Origin: Utricularia gibba
Lineage: Eukaryota > Streptophyta > Magnoliopsida > Lamiales > Lentibulariaceae
Length of the DNA stretch: 35,480 nucleotides
Direction: 5' to 3'
Assembly: GCA_002189035.1 (NCBI GenBank)
Contig: NEEC01000152.1
Span: 1 to 35,480 of the forward strand
Shown: one piece after another, positions 1 to 10,929 of the stretch
Layout: each line of letters opens with the position of its first letter
Position numbering within the stretch: position 1 is the first letter of the stretch
Notes under the pieces: generated by a model
The model's database searches: none
What the model was told of the DNA's origin: nothing
Seen by the model: the letters and a program-made list of their open reading frames with translations, nothing else
Made by a program: the position numbers and the translations under genes

Positions 1-229
1 TTGAAAAACCATGTAGGCAACACGAAAACCGAACGTTAATAAATACATCACTTTCTTTGCCGGGCTACAACTTACTTTGGGCCAAGGCCTAAGCTGATCT
101 TTTTTCCGGTTCCAAGTGCCCCCAAGACCGCCTCCTCATGTATAAAGTATGTTGTTAAAAAAATCATGTGGGGTGCACGTGACATCGTAATTTAAACAAA
201 TGCATCATTTTTTTTAATCGATTTGCATC
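1..229 (+). repeat. Partial B monomer with variant tail at window start
   Basis: The window opens inside a B unit at its TTGAAAAACC anchor; GGCAACACG, CGTTAATAAA and GGCCAAGGCC identify it as B. The tail from about 125 is the third variant: CCTCATGTATAAAGTATG, GACATCGTAATTT and AAATGCATCATT in place of the usual B tail. Confidence 0.9.
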
Positions 230-1432
230 CAGTTGACCTCATGAGCCATACAGAATCGGGGTCAAGGACCAAGTTCCAGCGAGACTGGCCGCCACAAAAC
301 GAGAAGCGGTTCCTTGAAAAACCATGTAGGCCCCGAAAACCGAACGATAATAAATACATCACTTTATTTGCCGGACTACAACTAACTCTCGGTGCAAGCC
401 AAACTTACCTTTGTCCCGTTCCAGGTGCACCAAAGACCGCCTGCTCAAGTATAAAGTAAGTTGTTGAAAAATCATGTGGGGTGCACGTGATATCGCAATT
501 TAAACAAATGCAACATTGTATTCATCGATTTGCATCCTTTTGTCCTCATGAGCCATAAAGAATCGCGGGCCCGGACCAAGTTCCTAGCGAGACTGGCCGC
601 ACAAAAACGAGAAGCTGTTCTTTGAAAAACCATGTAGGCAACACCGAAAACCGAACGTTAATAAATACATCACTTTCTTTGCCGGGCTACAACTTACTTT
701 GGGCCAAGGCCTAAGCTGATCTTTTTTCCGGTTCCAAGTGCACCAAAAGACCGCCTTCTCAAGTATAAAGTAAGTTGTTGAAAAAATCATGTGGGGTGCA
801 CGTGACATCATAATTTAAACAAATGGATCATTTTTTTTAATCGATTTGCATCCAGTTGACCTCATGAGCCATACAGAATCGGGGTCAAGGACCAAGTTCC
901 CAGCGAGACTGGCCGCCACAAAACGAGAAGCGGTTCCTTGAAAAACCATGTAGGCAGCCCCGAAAACCGAACGATAATAAATACATCACTTTATTTGCCG
1001 GACTACAACTAACTTCGGTGCAAGCCAAACCTTACCTTTGTCCGTTCCAGGTGCACCCAAAGACCGCCTGCTCAAGTATAAAGTAAGTTGTTGAAAAAAT
1101 CATGTGGGGTGCACGTGATATCGCAATTTAAACAAATGCAACATTGTATTCATCGATTTGCATCCTTTTGTCCTCATGAGCCATAAAGAATCGCGGGCCC
1201 GGACCAAGTTCCTAGCGAGACTGGCCGCCACAAAACGAGAAGCTGTTCCTTGAAAAACCATGTAGGCAACACCGAAAACCGAACGTTAATAAATACATCA
1301 CTTTCTTTGCCGGGCTACAACTTACTTTGGGCCAAGGCTAAGCTGACTTTTTCCGGTTCCAAGTGCACCAAAGACCGCTTCAAGTATAAAGTATTTTTAA
1401 AAATCATGTGGGGTGCACGTGACATCCGGTTC
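230..1432 (+). repeat. Regular A/B block
   Basis: Monomer starts are A 230, B 537, A 853 and B 1165, with lengths 307, 316 and 312 bp before a last B that is cut short near 1433. Differences from the reference are mostly losses of one or a few bases, for example GTTCCAGCGAG for GTTCCCAGCGAG and shortened CTCTCGGTGCAAG. Confidence 0.92.
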
Positions 1433-1626
1433 CCTTGACCTCATGTGAATCCCCAAGTTCCCAGCGAGACTGGCCGCCAAAAACGAGAAGCGCCTCTGTA
1501 GGCGATGCCTATAAAGTAGTGATCTTTTTCCGTTCCAAGAAACCGCCTCCTCATGTAAAAGTCATGTGGGTGCACGTGACATCGTAATTTAAACAAATGC
1601 ATCATTTTTTTTAATCGATTTGCATC
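1433..1626 (+). repeat. Truncated, shredded A-like monomer (about 194 bp)
   Basis: This follows directly on a B whose 3' end is lost. TTGACCTCATG, CCCAGCGAGACTGGCCGCC and AAACGAGAAGCG are recognisable as A. The middle is then missing apart from scraps (CTCTGTAGGCGATGCC), and the unit resumes at CCGTTCCAAG. The tail is the third variant with GACATCGTAATTT. A normal A monomer follows at 1627, so two A-headed units are adjacent. Confidence 0.8.
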
Positions 1627-2837
1627 CAGTTGACCTCATGAGCCATACAGAATCGGGGTCAAGGACCAAGTTCCCAGCGAGACTGGCCGCCACAAACGAG
1701 AAGCGGTTCCTTGAAAAACCATGTAGGCAGCCCCGAAAACCGAACGATAATAAATACATCACTTTATTTGCCGGACTACAACTAACTCTCGGTGCAAGCC
1801 AAACTTACTTTGTCCGTTCCAGGTGCACCCAAAGACCGCCTGCTCAAGTATAAAGTAAGTTGTTGAAAAAATCATGTGGGGTGCACGTGATATCGCAATT
1901 TAAACAAATGCAACATTGTATTCATCGATTTGCATCCTTTGTCCTCATGAGCCATAAAGAATCGCGGGCCCGGACCAAGTTCCTAGCGAGACTGGCCGCC
2001 ACAAAACGAGAAGCTGTTCCTTGAAAAACCATGTAGGCAACACCGAAAACCGAACGTTAATAAATACATCACTTTCTTTGCCGGGCTACAACTTACTTTG
2101 GGCCAAGGCCTAAGCTGATCTTTTTCCGGTTCCAAGTGCACCCAAAGACCGCCTTCTCAAGTATAAAGTAAGTTGTTGAAAAAAATCATGTGGGGTGCAC
2201 GTGACATCATAATTTAAACAAATGGATCATTTTTTTTAATCGATTTGCATCCAGTTGACCTCATGAGCCATACAGAATCGGGGTCAAGGACCAAGTTCCC
2301 AGCGAGACTGGCCGCCACAAAACGAGAAGGTTCCTTGAAAAACCATGTAGGCAGCCCCCGAAAACCGAACGATAATAAATACATCACTTTATTTGCCGGA
2401 CTACAACTAACTCTCGGCAAGCCAAACTTACTTTGTCCGGTTCCAGGTGCACCCAAAGACCGCCTGCTCAAGTATAAAGTAAGTTGTTGAAAAAATCATG
2501 TGGGTGCACGTGATATCGCAATTTAAACAAATGCAACATTGTATTCATCGATTTGCATCCTTTTGTCCTCATGAGCCATAAAGAATCGCGGGCCGGACCA
2601 AGTTCCTAGCGAGACTGGCCGCCACAAAACGAGAAGCTGTTCCTTGAAAAACCATGTAGGCAACACCGAAAACCGAACGTTAATAAATACATCACTTTCT
2701 TTGCCGGGCTACAACTTACTTTGGGCCAAGGCCTAAGCTGATCTTTTTCCGGTTCCAAGTGCACCCAAAGACCGCCTTCTCAAGTATAAAGTAAGTTGTT
2801 GAAAAAATCATGTGGGGTGCACGTGACATCATAATTT
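1627..2837 (+). repeat. Regular A/B block
   Basis: Monomer starts are A 1627, B 1937, A 2252 and B 2560, spaced 310, 315 and 308 bp. The last B runs normally up to GACATCATAATTTAAAC, where the next disturbed segment begins. Confidence 0.92.
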
Positions 2838-3181
2838 AAACGCAATTTAAACATCATTTTTACATTTATTTCATCGATTGCACCTCCTTTTGCCATATGA
2901 GCCAAGGAATCGCGTTCCCAGCCCGAGACCAAGTTCCTGGCGCCACAAAACGAGAAGCGTTCCTTGAAAAACCATGTAGGCAGCCCCGAAACCGAACGAT
3001 AATAAATACATCACTTTATTTGCCGGACTACAACTACTTCGGGCAAGCCCTTACCTTTTCCGTTCCAGGTGCACCAAAGACCGCCTGCTCAAGTATAAAG
3101 TAAGTTGTTGAAAAAATCATGTGGGGTGCACGTGATATCGCAATTTAAACAAATGCAACATTGTATTCATCGATTTGCATC
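2838..3181 (+). repeat. Chimeric monomer with garbled B-like head and A body
   Basis: At 2838 the usual tail is duplicated (AATTTAAAC, GCAATTTAAAC) and the head is irregular: ATTGCACCTCCTTTTGCC, ATATGAGCC, then GCGTTCCCAGCCCGAGACC. From about 2945 the body is ordinary A (AGGCAGCCCCG, CGATAATAAA, TTTATTTGCC) and ends in a normal A tail before B at 3182. This is either a recombinant monomer or a locally bad consensus. Confidence 0.75.
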
Positions 3182-5858
3182 CTTTTGTCCTCATGAGCCA
3201 TAAAGAATCGCGGGCCCGGACCAAGTTCCTAGCGAGACTGGCCGCCACAAAACGAGAAGCTGTTCCTTGAAAAACCATGTAGGCAACACCGAAAACCGAA
3301 CGTTAATAAATACATCACTTTCTTTGCCGGGCTACAACTTACTTTGGGCCAAGGCCTAAGCTGATCTTTTTCCGGTTCCAAGTGCACCCAAAGACCGCCT
3401 TCTCAAGTATAAAGTAAGTTGTTGAAAAAATCATGTGGGGTGCGTGACATCATAATTTAAACAAATGATCATTTTTTTAATCGATTTGCATCCAGTTGAC
3501 CTCATGAGCCATACAGAATCGGGGTCAAGGACCAAGTTCCCAGCGAGACTGGCCGCCACAAAACGAGAAGCGGTTCCTTGAAAAACCATGTAGGCAGCCC
3601 CCGAAAACCGAACGATAATAAATACATCACTTTATTTGCCGGACTACAACTAACTCTCGGTGCAAGCCAAACCTTACCTTTGTCCCGTTCCAGGTGCACC
3701 CAAAGACCGCCTGCTCAAGTATAAAGTAAGTTGTTGAAAAAATCATGTGGGGTGCACGTGATATAATTTAAACAAATGCAACATTGTATTCATCGATTTG
3801 CATCCTTTTGTCCTCATGAGCCATAAAGAATCGCGGGCCCGGACCAAGTTCCTAGCGAGACTGGCCGCCACAAAACGAGAAGCTGTTCCTTGAAAAACCA
3901 TGTAGGCAACACGAAAACCGAACGTTAATAAATACACTTTCTTTGCCGGGCTACAACTTACTTTGGGCCAAGGCCTAAGCTGATCTTTTTCCGGTTCCAA
4001 GTGCACCCAAAGACCGCCTTCTCAAGTATAAAGTAAGTTGTTGAAAAAATCATGTGGGTGCACGTGACATCATAATTTAAACAAATGGATCATTTTTTTA
4101 ATCGATTTGCATCCAGTTGACCTCATGAGCCATACAGAATCGGGGTCAAGGACCAAGTTCCCAGCGAGACTGGCCCACAAAACGAGAAGCGGTTCCTTGA
4201 AAAACCATGTAGGCAGCCCCCGAAAACCGAACGATAATAATACATCACTTTATTTGCCGGCTACAACTAACTCTCGTGCAAGCCAAACCTTACCTTTGTC
4301 CCGTTCCAGTGCACCCAAAGACCGCCTGCTCAAGTATAAAGTAAGTTGTTGAAAAAATCATGTGGGGTGCACGTGATATCGCAATTTAAACAAATGCAAC
4401 ATTGTATTCATCGATTTGCATCCTTTTGTCCTCATGAGCCATAAAGAATCGCGGGCCCGGACCAAGTTCCTAGCGAGACTGGCCGCCACAAAACGAGAAG
4501 CTGTTCCTTGAAAAACCATGTAGGCAACACCGAAAACCGAACGTTAATAAATACATCACTTTCTTGCCGGGCTACAACTTACTTTGGGCCAAGGCCTAAG
4601 CTGATCTTTTTCCGTTCCAAGTGCCCCAAAGACCGCCTTCTCAAGTATAAAGTAAGTTGTTGAAAAAATCATGTGGGGTGCACGTGACATCATAATTTAA
4701 ACAAATGGATCATTTTTTTTAATCGATTTGCATCCAGTTGACCTCATGAGCCATACAGAATCGGGGTCAAGGACCAAGTTCCCAGCGAGACTGGCCGCCA
4801 CAAAACGAGAAGCGGTTCCTTGAAAAACCATGTAGGCAGCCCCCGAAAACCGAACGATAATAAATACATCACTTTATTTGCCGGACTACAACTAACTCTC
4901 GCAAGCCAAACCTTACCTTTGTCCCGTTCCAGGTGCACCCAAAGACCGCCTGCTCAAGTATAAAGTAAGTTGTTGAAAAAATCATGTGGGGTGCACGTGA
5001 TATCGCAATTTAAACAAATGCAACATTGTATTCATCGATTTGCATCCTTTTGTCCTCATGAGCCATAAAGAATCGCGGGCCCGGACCAAGTTCCTAGCGA
5101 GACTGGCCGCCACAAAACGAGAAGCTGTTCCTTGAAAAACCATGTAGGCAACACCGAAAACCGAACGTTAATAAATACATCACTTTCTTTGCCGGGCTAC
5201 AACTTACTTTGGGCCAAGGCCTAAGCTGATCTTTTTCCGGTTCCAAGTGCCCCAAGACCGCAAGTATAAAGTAAGTTGTTGAAAAAATCATGTGGGGTGC
5301 ACGTGACATCATAATTTAAACAAATGGATCATTTTTTTTAATCGATTTGCATCCAGTTGACCTCATGAGCCATACAGAATCGGGGTCAAGGACCAAGTTC
5401 CCAGCGAGACTGGCCGCCACAAAACGAGAAGCGGTTCCTTGAAAAACCATGTAGGCAGCCCCGTAATAAATACATCACTTTATTTGCCGGACTACAACTA
5501 ACTCTCGTGCAAGCCAAACCTTACCTTTGTCCCGTTCCAGGTGCACCCAAAGACCGCCTGCTCAAGTATAAAGTAAGTTGTTGAAAAAATCATGTGGGGT
5601 GCACGTGATATCGCAATTTAAACAAATGCAACATTGTATTCATCGATTTGCATCCTTTTGTCCTCATGAGCCATAAAGAATCGCGGGCCCGGACCAAGTT
5701 CCTAGCGAGACTGGCCGCCACAAAACGAGAAGCTGTTCCTTGAAAAACCATGTAGGCAACACCGAAAACCGAACGTTAATAAATACATCACTTTCTTTGC
5801 CGGGCTACAACTTACTTTGGGCCAAGGCCTAAGCTGATCTTTTTCCGGTTCCAAGTGC
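3182..5858 (+). repeat. Regular A/B block
   Basis: Starts are B 3182, A 3493, B 3805, A 4114, B 4423, A 4735, B 5047, A 5354 and B 5655, with spacings of 301-312 bp. The A at 5354 lacks a short stretch after GGCAGCCCCG (GAAAACCGAACGA is missing). The final B stops at CCAAGTGC near 5858, where the first rearranged zone begins. Confidence 0.93.
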
Positions 5859-6950
5859 GGGGTCAACGTGACATCATAATTTAAACAAATGGATCATCCC
5901 CAGCGAGCCACTCGGCCGTTCCAGCGAGAACGAAAACGAGAAGCGGTTCCTTGAAAAACCATGTAGGCAGCCCCCGAAAACCGACGACGCCGGACTACAA
6001 CTAACTTCGGTGCAAGCCAAACTTACCTTTGTCCGTTCCAGGTGCACCCAAAGACCGCCTCTCAAGTATAAAGTAAGTTGTTGAAAAAATCATGTGGGGT
6101 GCACGTGACTTTTAACAACTAACTCTCCTTTTGGCCATATAAGCCAAACCTAGCGAGACTGGCCGCACAAAACGAGAAGCTGTTCCTTGAAAAACCATGT
6201 AGGCAACACCGAAAACCGAACGTTAATAAATACATCACTTTCTTTGCCGGGCTACAACTTACTTTGGGCCAAGGCCTAAGCTGATCTTTTTCCGGTTCCA
6301 AGTGCACCGCCTGCATGTGCACGTGACATCATAATTTAAACAAATGTCATTTTTTTTAATCGATTTGCATCCAGTTGACCTCATGAGCCATACAGAATCG
6401 GGGTCAAGGACCAAGTTCCCAGCGAGACTGGCCGCCACAAAACGAGAAGCGGTTCCTTGAAAAACCATGTAGGCAGCCCCGAAAACCGAACGATAATAAA
6501 TACATCACTTTATTTGCCGGACTACAACTAACTCTCGTGATTATTTTCCGCCAATTTATAACAACGTGATGCAACATTTGTATTCATCGATTTGCATCCT
6601 TTTGTCCTCATGAGCCATAAAGAATAAAGTAAGTGGCCGCCACAAAACGAGAAGCTGTTCCTTGAAAAATGTATCATGTACGGGCCACAAAACATAAGCT
6701 GTTGCACGTGACATCATAATTTAAACAAATGCAAAATTTGTATTCATCGAATTTGCCTCCTTTTGAATCAATACATCACTTTCCGGACTACAACTAACTC
6801 TCGGTGCAAGCCAAACCTTACCTTTGTCCGTTCCAGGTGCACCCAAAGACCGCCTGCTCAAGTATAAAGTAAGTTGTTGAAAAAATCATGTGGGGTGCAC
6901 GTGATATCGCAATTTAAACAAATGCAACATTGTATTCATCGATTTGCATC
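5859..6950 (+). repeat. Rearranged zone 1a: truncated B, A and B pieces
   Basis: In order: a B tail with deletion (GCGGGGTCAACGTGACATC); an A body from about 5897 lacking its head; a shortened B from about 6127 with an altered start (CTCCTTTTGGCC); an A at 6372 cut near 6536 and joined through TTATTTTCCGCC to an A tail; a B head at 6599 that collapses after about 30 bp; and an A body re-entered near 6774 (ACATCACTTTCCGGAC) that runs to 6950. Every piece longer than about 20 bp is satellite in + orientation. Confidence 0.75.
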
Positions 6951-7251
6951 CTTTTGTCCTCATGAGCCATAAAGAATCGCTTCCTAGCGAGACTGGCCGC
7001 CACAAAACGAGAAGCTGTTCCTTGAAAAACCATGTAGGCAACACCGAAAACCGAACGTTAATAAATACATCACTTTCTTTGCCGGGCTACAACTTACTTT
7101 GGGCCAAGGCCTAAGCTGATCTTTTTCCGGTTCCAAGTGCACCCAAAGACCGCCTTCTCAAGTATAAAGTAAGTTGTTGAAAAAATCATGTGGGGTGCAC
7201 GTGACATCATAATTTAAACAAATGGATCATTTTTTTTAATCGATTTGCATC
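6951..7251 (+). repeat. Nearly intact B monomer inside rearranged zone 1
   Basis: It starts normally at 6951 and ends normally at 7251, 301 bp long. It lacks the GGGCCCGGACCAAG stretch after AATCGC and is otherwise reference-like. Confidence 0.85.
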
Positions 7252-8874
7252 CAGTTGACCTCATGAGCCATACAGAATCGGGTTGCAGAACAAATTCCCC
7301 TGCATGCACGCCATACAAATCTTAAACAAATGCAAGTTGTATTCATCGATTTGCATCCTTTTGTCCTCATGAGCCATAAAGAATCGCGGGCCCGGACCAA
7401 GTTCCTAGCGAGACTGGCCGCCACAAAACGAGAAGCTGTTCCTTGAAAAACCATGTAGGCAACACCGAAAACCGAACGTTACATCACTTTATTAACCTTG
7501 TCAAGGCTAACAACTCGGATGCAAGCCAAGGCTTATTTGTTTACCAGGTGGTGCAAGCCAAACAACCCAAAGACCGCCTGCTCAAGTATAAAGTAAGTTG
7601 TTGAAAAAATCATGTGGGGTGCACGTGATATCGCAATTTAAACAAATGCAACATTGTATTCATCGATTTGCATCCTTTTGTCCTCATGAGCCATAAAGAA
7701 TCGCGGGCCTGCTGGCAAGTAGCGTGTTGTTGAAATGGATCAAGCTGTGCACGTGACGCAAAACATCCAGTTGACCTCATGAGCCATACAGAATCGGGTC
7801 AAGGACCAAGTTCCCAGCGAGACTGGCCGCCACAAAACGAGAAGCGGTTCCTTGAAAAACCATGTAGGCAGATACATCACTTTCTTTTTGGGCATACATC
7901 ACTTAATTTGGGCGGAGCCCTTCCTAGCGAGACTGGCCGCCACAAAACGAGAAGCTGTTCCTTGAAAAACCATGTAGGCAACACCGAAAACCGAACGTTA
8001 ATAAATACATCACTTTCTTTGCCGGGCTACAACTTACTTTGGGCCAAGGCCTAAGCTGACTTTTTCCGGTTCCAAGTGCCCCAAAGCCGCCTCCATGTAT
8101 AAAGTAAGTTGTTAAAAAAAATCATGTGGGGTGCACGTGACATCATAATTTATAACAAATGGCAACATTGTATTCATCGATTTGCATCCTTTTGTCCTCA
8201 TGAGCCATAAAGAATCGGGCCCGTTGCACCCAGTGTGAGCATGCCGGGCTACAACTTACTTTGGGCCAAGGCCTAAGCTGATCTTTTTCCGGTTCCAAGT
8301 GCGAGAAGCAACTTGAATCCCAGCGAGCCAACACCGGAAAAAAACAAAACGAGAAGCGGTTCCTTGAAAAACCATGTAGGCAGCCCCGAAAACCGAACGA
8401 TAATAAATACATCACTTTATTTGCCGGACTACAACTAACTCTCGGCAAGCCAAACCTTACCTTTGTCCGTTCCAGGTGCACCCAAAGACCGCCTGCTCAA
8501 GTATAAAGTAAGTTGTTGAAAAAATCATGTGGGGTGCACGTGATATCGCAATTTAAACAAATGCAACATTGTATTCATCGATTTGCATCCTTTTGTCCTC
8601 ATGAGCCATAAAGAATCGCGGGCCCGGACCAAGTTCCTAGCGAGACTGGCCGCCACAAAACGAGAAGCTGTTCCTTGAAAAACCATGTAGGCAACACGAA
8701 AACCGAACGTTAATAAATACATCACTTTCTTTGCCGGGCTACAACTTACTTTGGGCCAAGGCCTAAGCTGATCTTTTTCCGGTTCCAAGTGCATAAAGTA
8801 AGTTGTTAAAAAATCATGTGGGGTGCACGACATCATAATTTAAACAAATGCATTTTTTTTAATCGATTTGCATC
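7252..8874 (+). repeat. Rearranged zone 1b: chimeric and fragmentary monomers
   Basis: Pieces in order: an A head of about 30 bp (7252-7281); about 40 bp of hard-to-place sequence (TTGCAGAACAAATTCCCC region); a B-to-A chimera at 7358-7674; a B head fragment at 7675-7767; an A that breaks near 7872 and rejoins B at TTCCTAGCGAG (about 7920); and a B at 8189 whose head jumps to GCCGGGCTACAAC near 8233, then to an A body near 8328 with a normal A tail. A nearly full B starts at 8590 with a shortened tail. CACGTG persists in most pieces. Confidence 0.75.
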
Positions 8875-10929
8875 CAGTTGACCTCAGCCATACAGAATCG
8901 GGGTCAAGGACCAAGTTCCCAGCGAGACTGGCCGCCACAAACGAGAAGCGGTTCCTTGAAAAACCATGTAGGCAGCCCCCGAAAACCGAACGATAATACA
9001 TGTGATTAACGTGACATGCACTTTCTTTAAACAAATGCAACATTGTATTCATCGATTTGCATCCTTTTGTCCTCATGAGCCATAAAGAATCGCGGGCCCG
9101 GACCAAGTTCCTAGCGAGACTGGCCGCCACAAAACGAGAAGCTGTTCCTTGAAAAACCATGTAGGCAACACCGAAAACCGAACGTTAATAAATACATCAC
9201 TTTCTTTGCCGGGCTACAACTTACTTTGGGCCAAGGCCTAAGCTGACCTTTTTCCGTTCCACGTGAGTGCCCCCCAAGACCGCAAGGACCAAGTTCCTCA
9301 TATATAAGTATGTTGAAAAAAAAGTCATGTGGGGTGCACGTGACATCGTAATTTAATGAGCCATAAAGAATCGCGGGCCGGACCAAGTTCCTAGCGAGAC
9401 TGGCCGCCACAAAACGAGAAGCTGTTCCTTGAAAAACCATGTAGGCAACACCGAAAACCGAACGTTAATAAATACGCCGGGCTACAACTTACTTTGGGCC
9501 AAGGCCTAAGCTGATCAAGTTGACCTCATGAGCCATACAGAATCGGGGGTCAAGGACCAAGTTCCCAGCGAGACTGGCCGCCACAAAACGAGAAGCGGTT
9601 CCTTGAAAAACCATGTAGGCAGCCCCCGAAAACCGAACGATAATAAATACATCACGTTTATTTGCCGGACTACAACTAGCGAGACTGGCTTGGTAGCAAC
9701 AAACCTTACCTTACCTTACTTTGGGCCAAGGCCTAAGCTGATCTTTTTCCGGTTCCAAGTGTGCACCCAAAGACCGCCTGCTCAAGTATAAAGTAAGTTT
9801 CCTTGAAAAACCATGTAGGCAAAAACCGAACGATAATAAATACATCACTTTATTTGCCGGACTACAACTAACTCTCGCACGTCATATGCGCATGTGGGGT
9901 GCACGTGATTAAAAACAAATGCAACATTGTATTCATCGATTTGCATCCTTTTGTCCTCATGAGCCATAAAGAATCGCGGGCCCGGACCAAGTTCCTAGCG
10001 AGACTGGCCGCCACAAAACGAGAAGCTGTTCCTTGAAAAACCATGTAGGCAACACCGAAAACCGAACGTTAATAAATACATCACTTTCTTTGCCGGGCTA
10101 CAACTTACTTTGGCCAAGGCCTAAGCTGATCTTTTTCCGGTTCCAAGTGCCCCCAAGACCTTTCCAGTATTCCAAGTAAGTTGTTAAGACCGCCAAAATT
10201 CATGTATAAAGCACGTTGTAATTTAAACATGTGGGGTGCACGTGATGATCATTTAATTTAATCGATTTGCATTTTTTGACCTCATGAGCCATACCAAGTT
10301 GGTCAAGGACATGAGCCAGTACGAGATCTGGGTCAAGGACCAAGTTCCCAGCGAGACTGGCCGCCACAAAACGAGAAGCGGTTCCTTGAAAAACCATGTA
10401 GGCAGCCCCCGAAAACCGAACGATAATAAATACATCACTTTATTTGCCGGACTACAACTAACTCTCGGTGCAAGCCAAACCTTACCTTTTCCCGTTCCGT
10501 TCCAGGTGCACCCAAAGACCGCCTCTCAAGTATAAAGTAGTTGTTGAAAAAATCAAAAAATCATGTGGGTGCACGTGATATCGCAATTTAAACAAATGCA
10601 ACATTGTATTCATCGATTTGCATCCTTTTGTCCTCATGAGCCATAAAGAATCGCGGGCCCGGACCAAGTTCCTAGCGAGACTGGCCGCCACAAAACGAGA
10701 AGCTGTTCCTTGAAAAACCATGTAGGCAACACCGAAAACCGAACGTTAATAAATACATCACTTTCTTTGCCGGGCTACAACTTACTTTGGCCAAGGCCTA
10801 AGCTGATCTTTTTCCGGTTCCAAGTGCCCCCCAAGACCGACCGCCTTCTCAAGTATAAAGTAAGTTGTTGAAAAAATCATGTGGGTGCACGTGACATCAA
10901 ATGCAACATTGTATTCATCGATTTGCATC
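8875..10929 (+). repeat. Rearranged zone 1c: truncated A units, consecutive B units
   Basis: The A at 8875 is cut after CGATAATA and joins an A tail (189 bp). B at 9064 is followed near 9356 by a second B lacking its first bases and cut at 9516. A at 9517 carries a B segment (GGGCCAAGGCCTAAGC) and then a second, partial A body from about 9802. B at 9948 has a garbled tail (10150-10270). A begins near 10273 with an irregular head containing two GGTCAAGGAC copies. B at 10625 is followed directly by another B at 10930. Confidence 0.75.

Noticed and set aside
5859-10929. Transposon insertion as the cause of the rearranged zone
   Set aside because: No terminal repeats, target-site duplications, poly-A tract or long open frame; nearly all of the zone is recognisable satellite.
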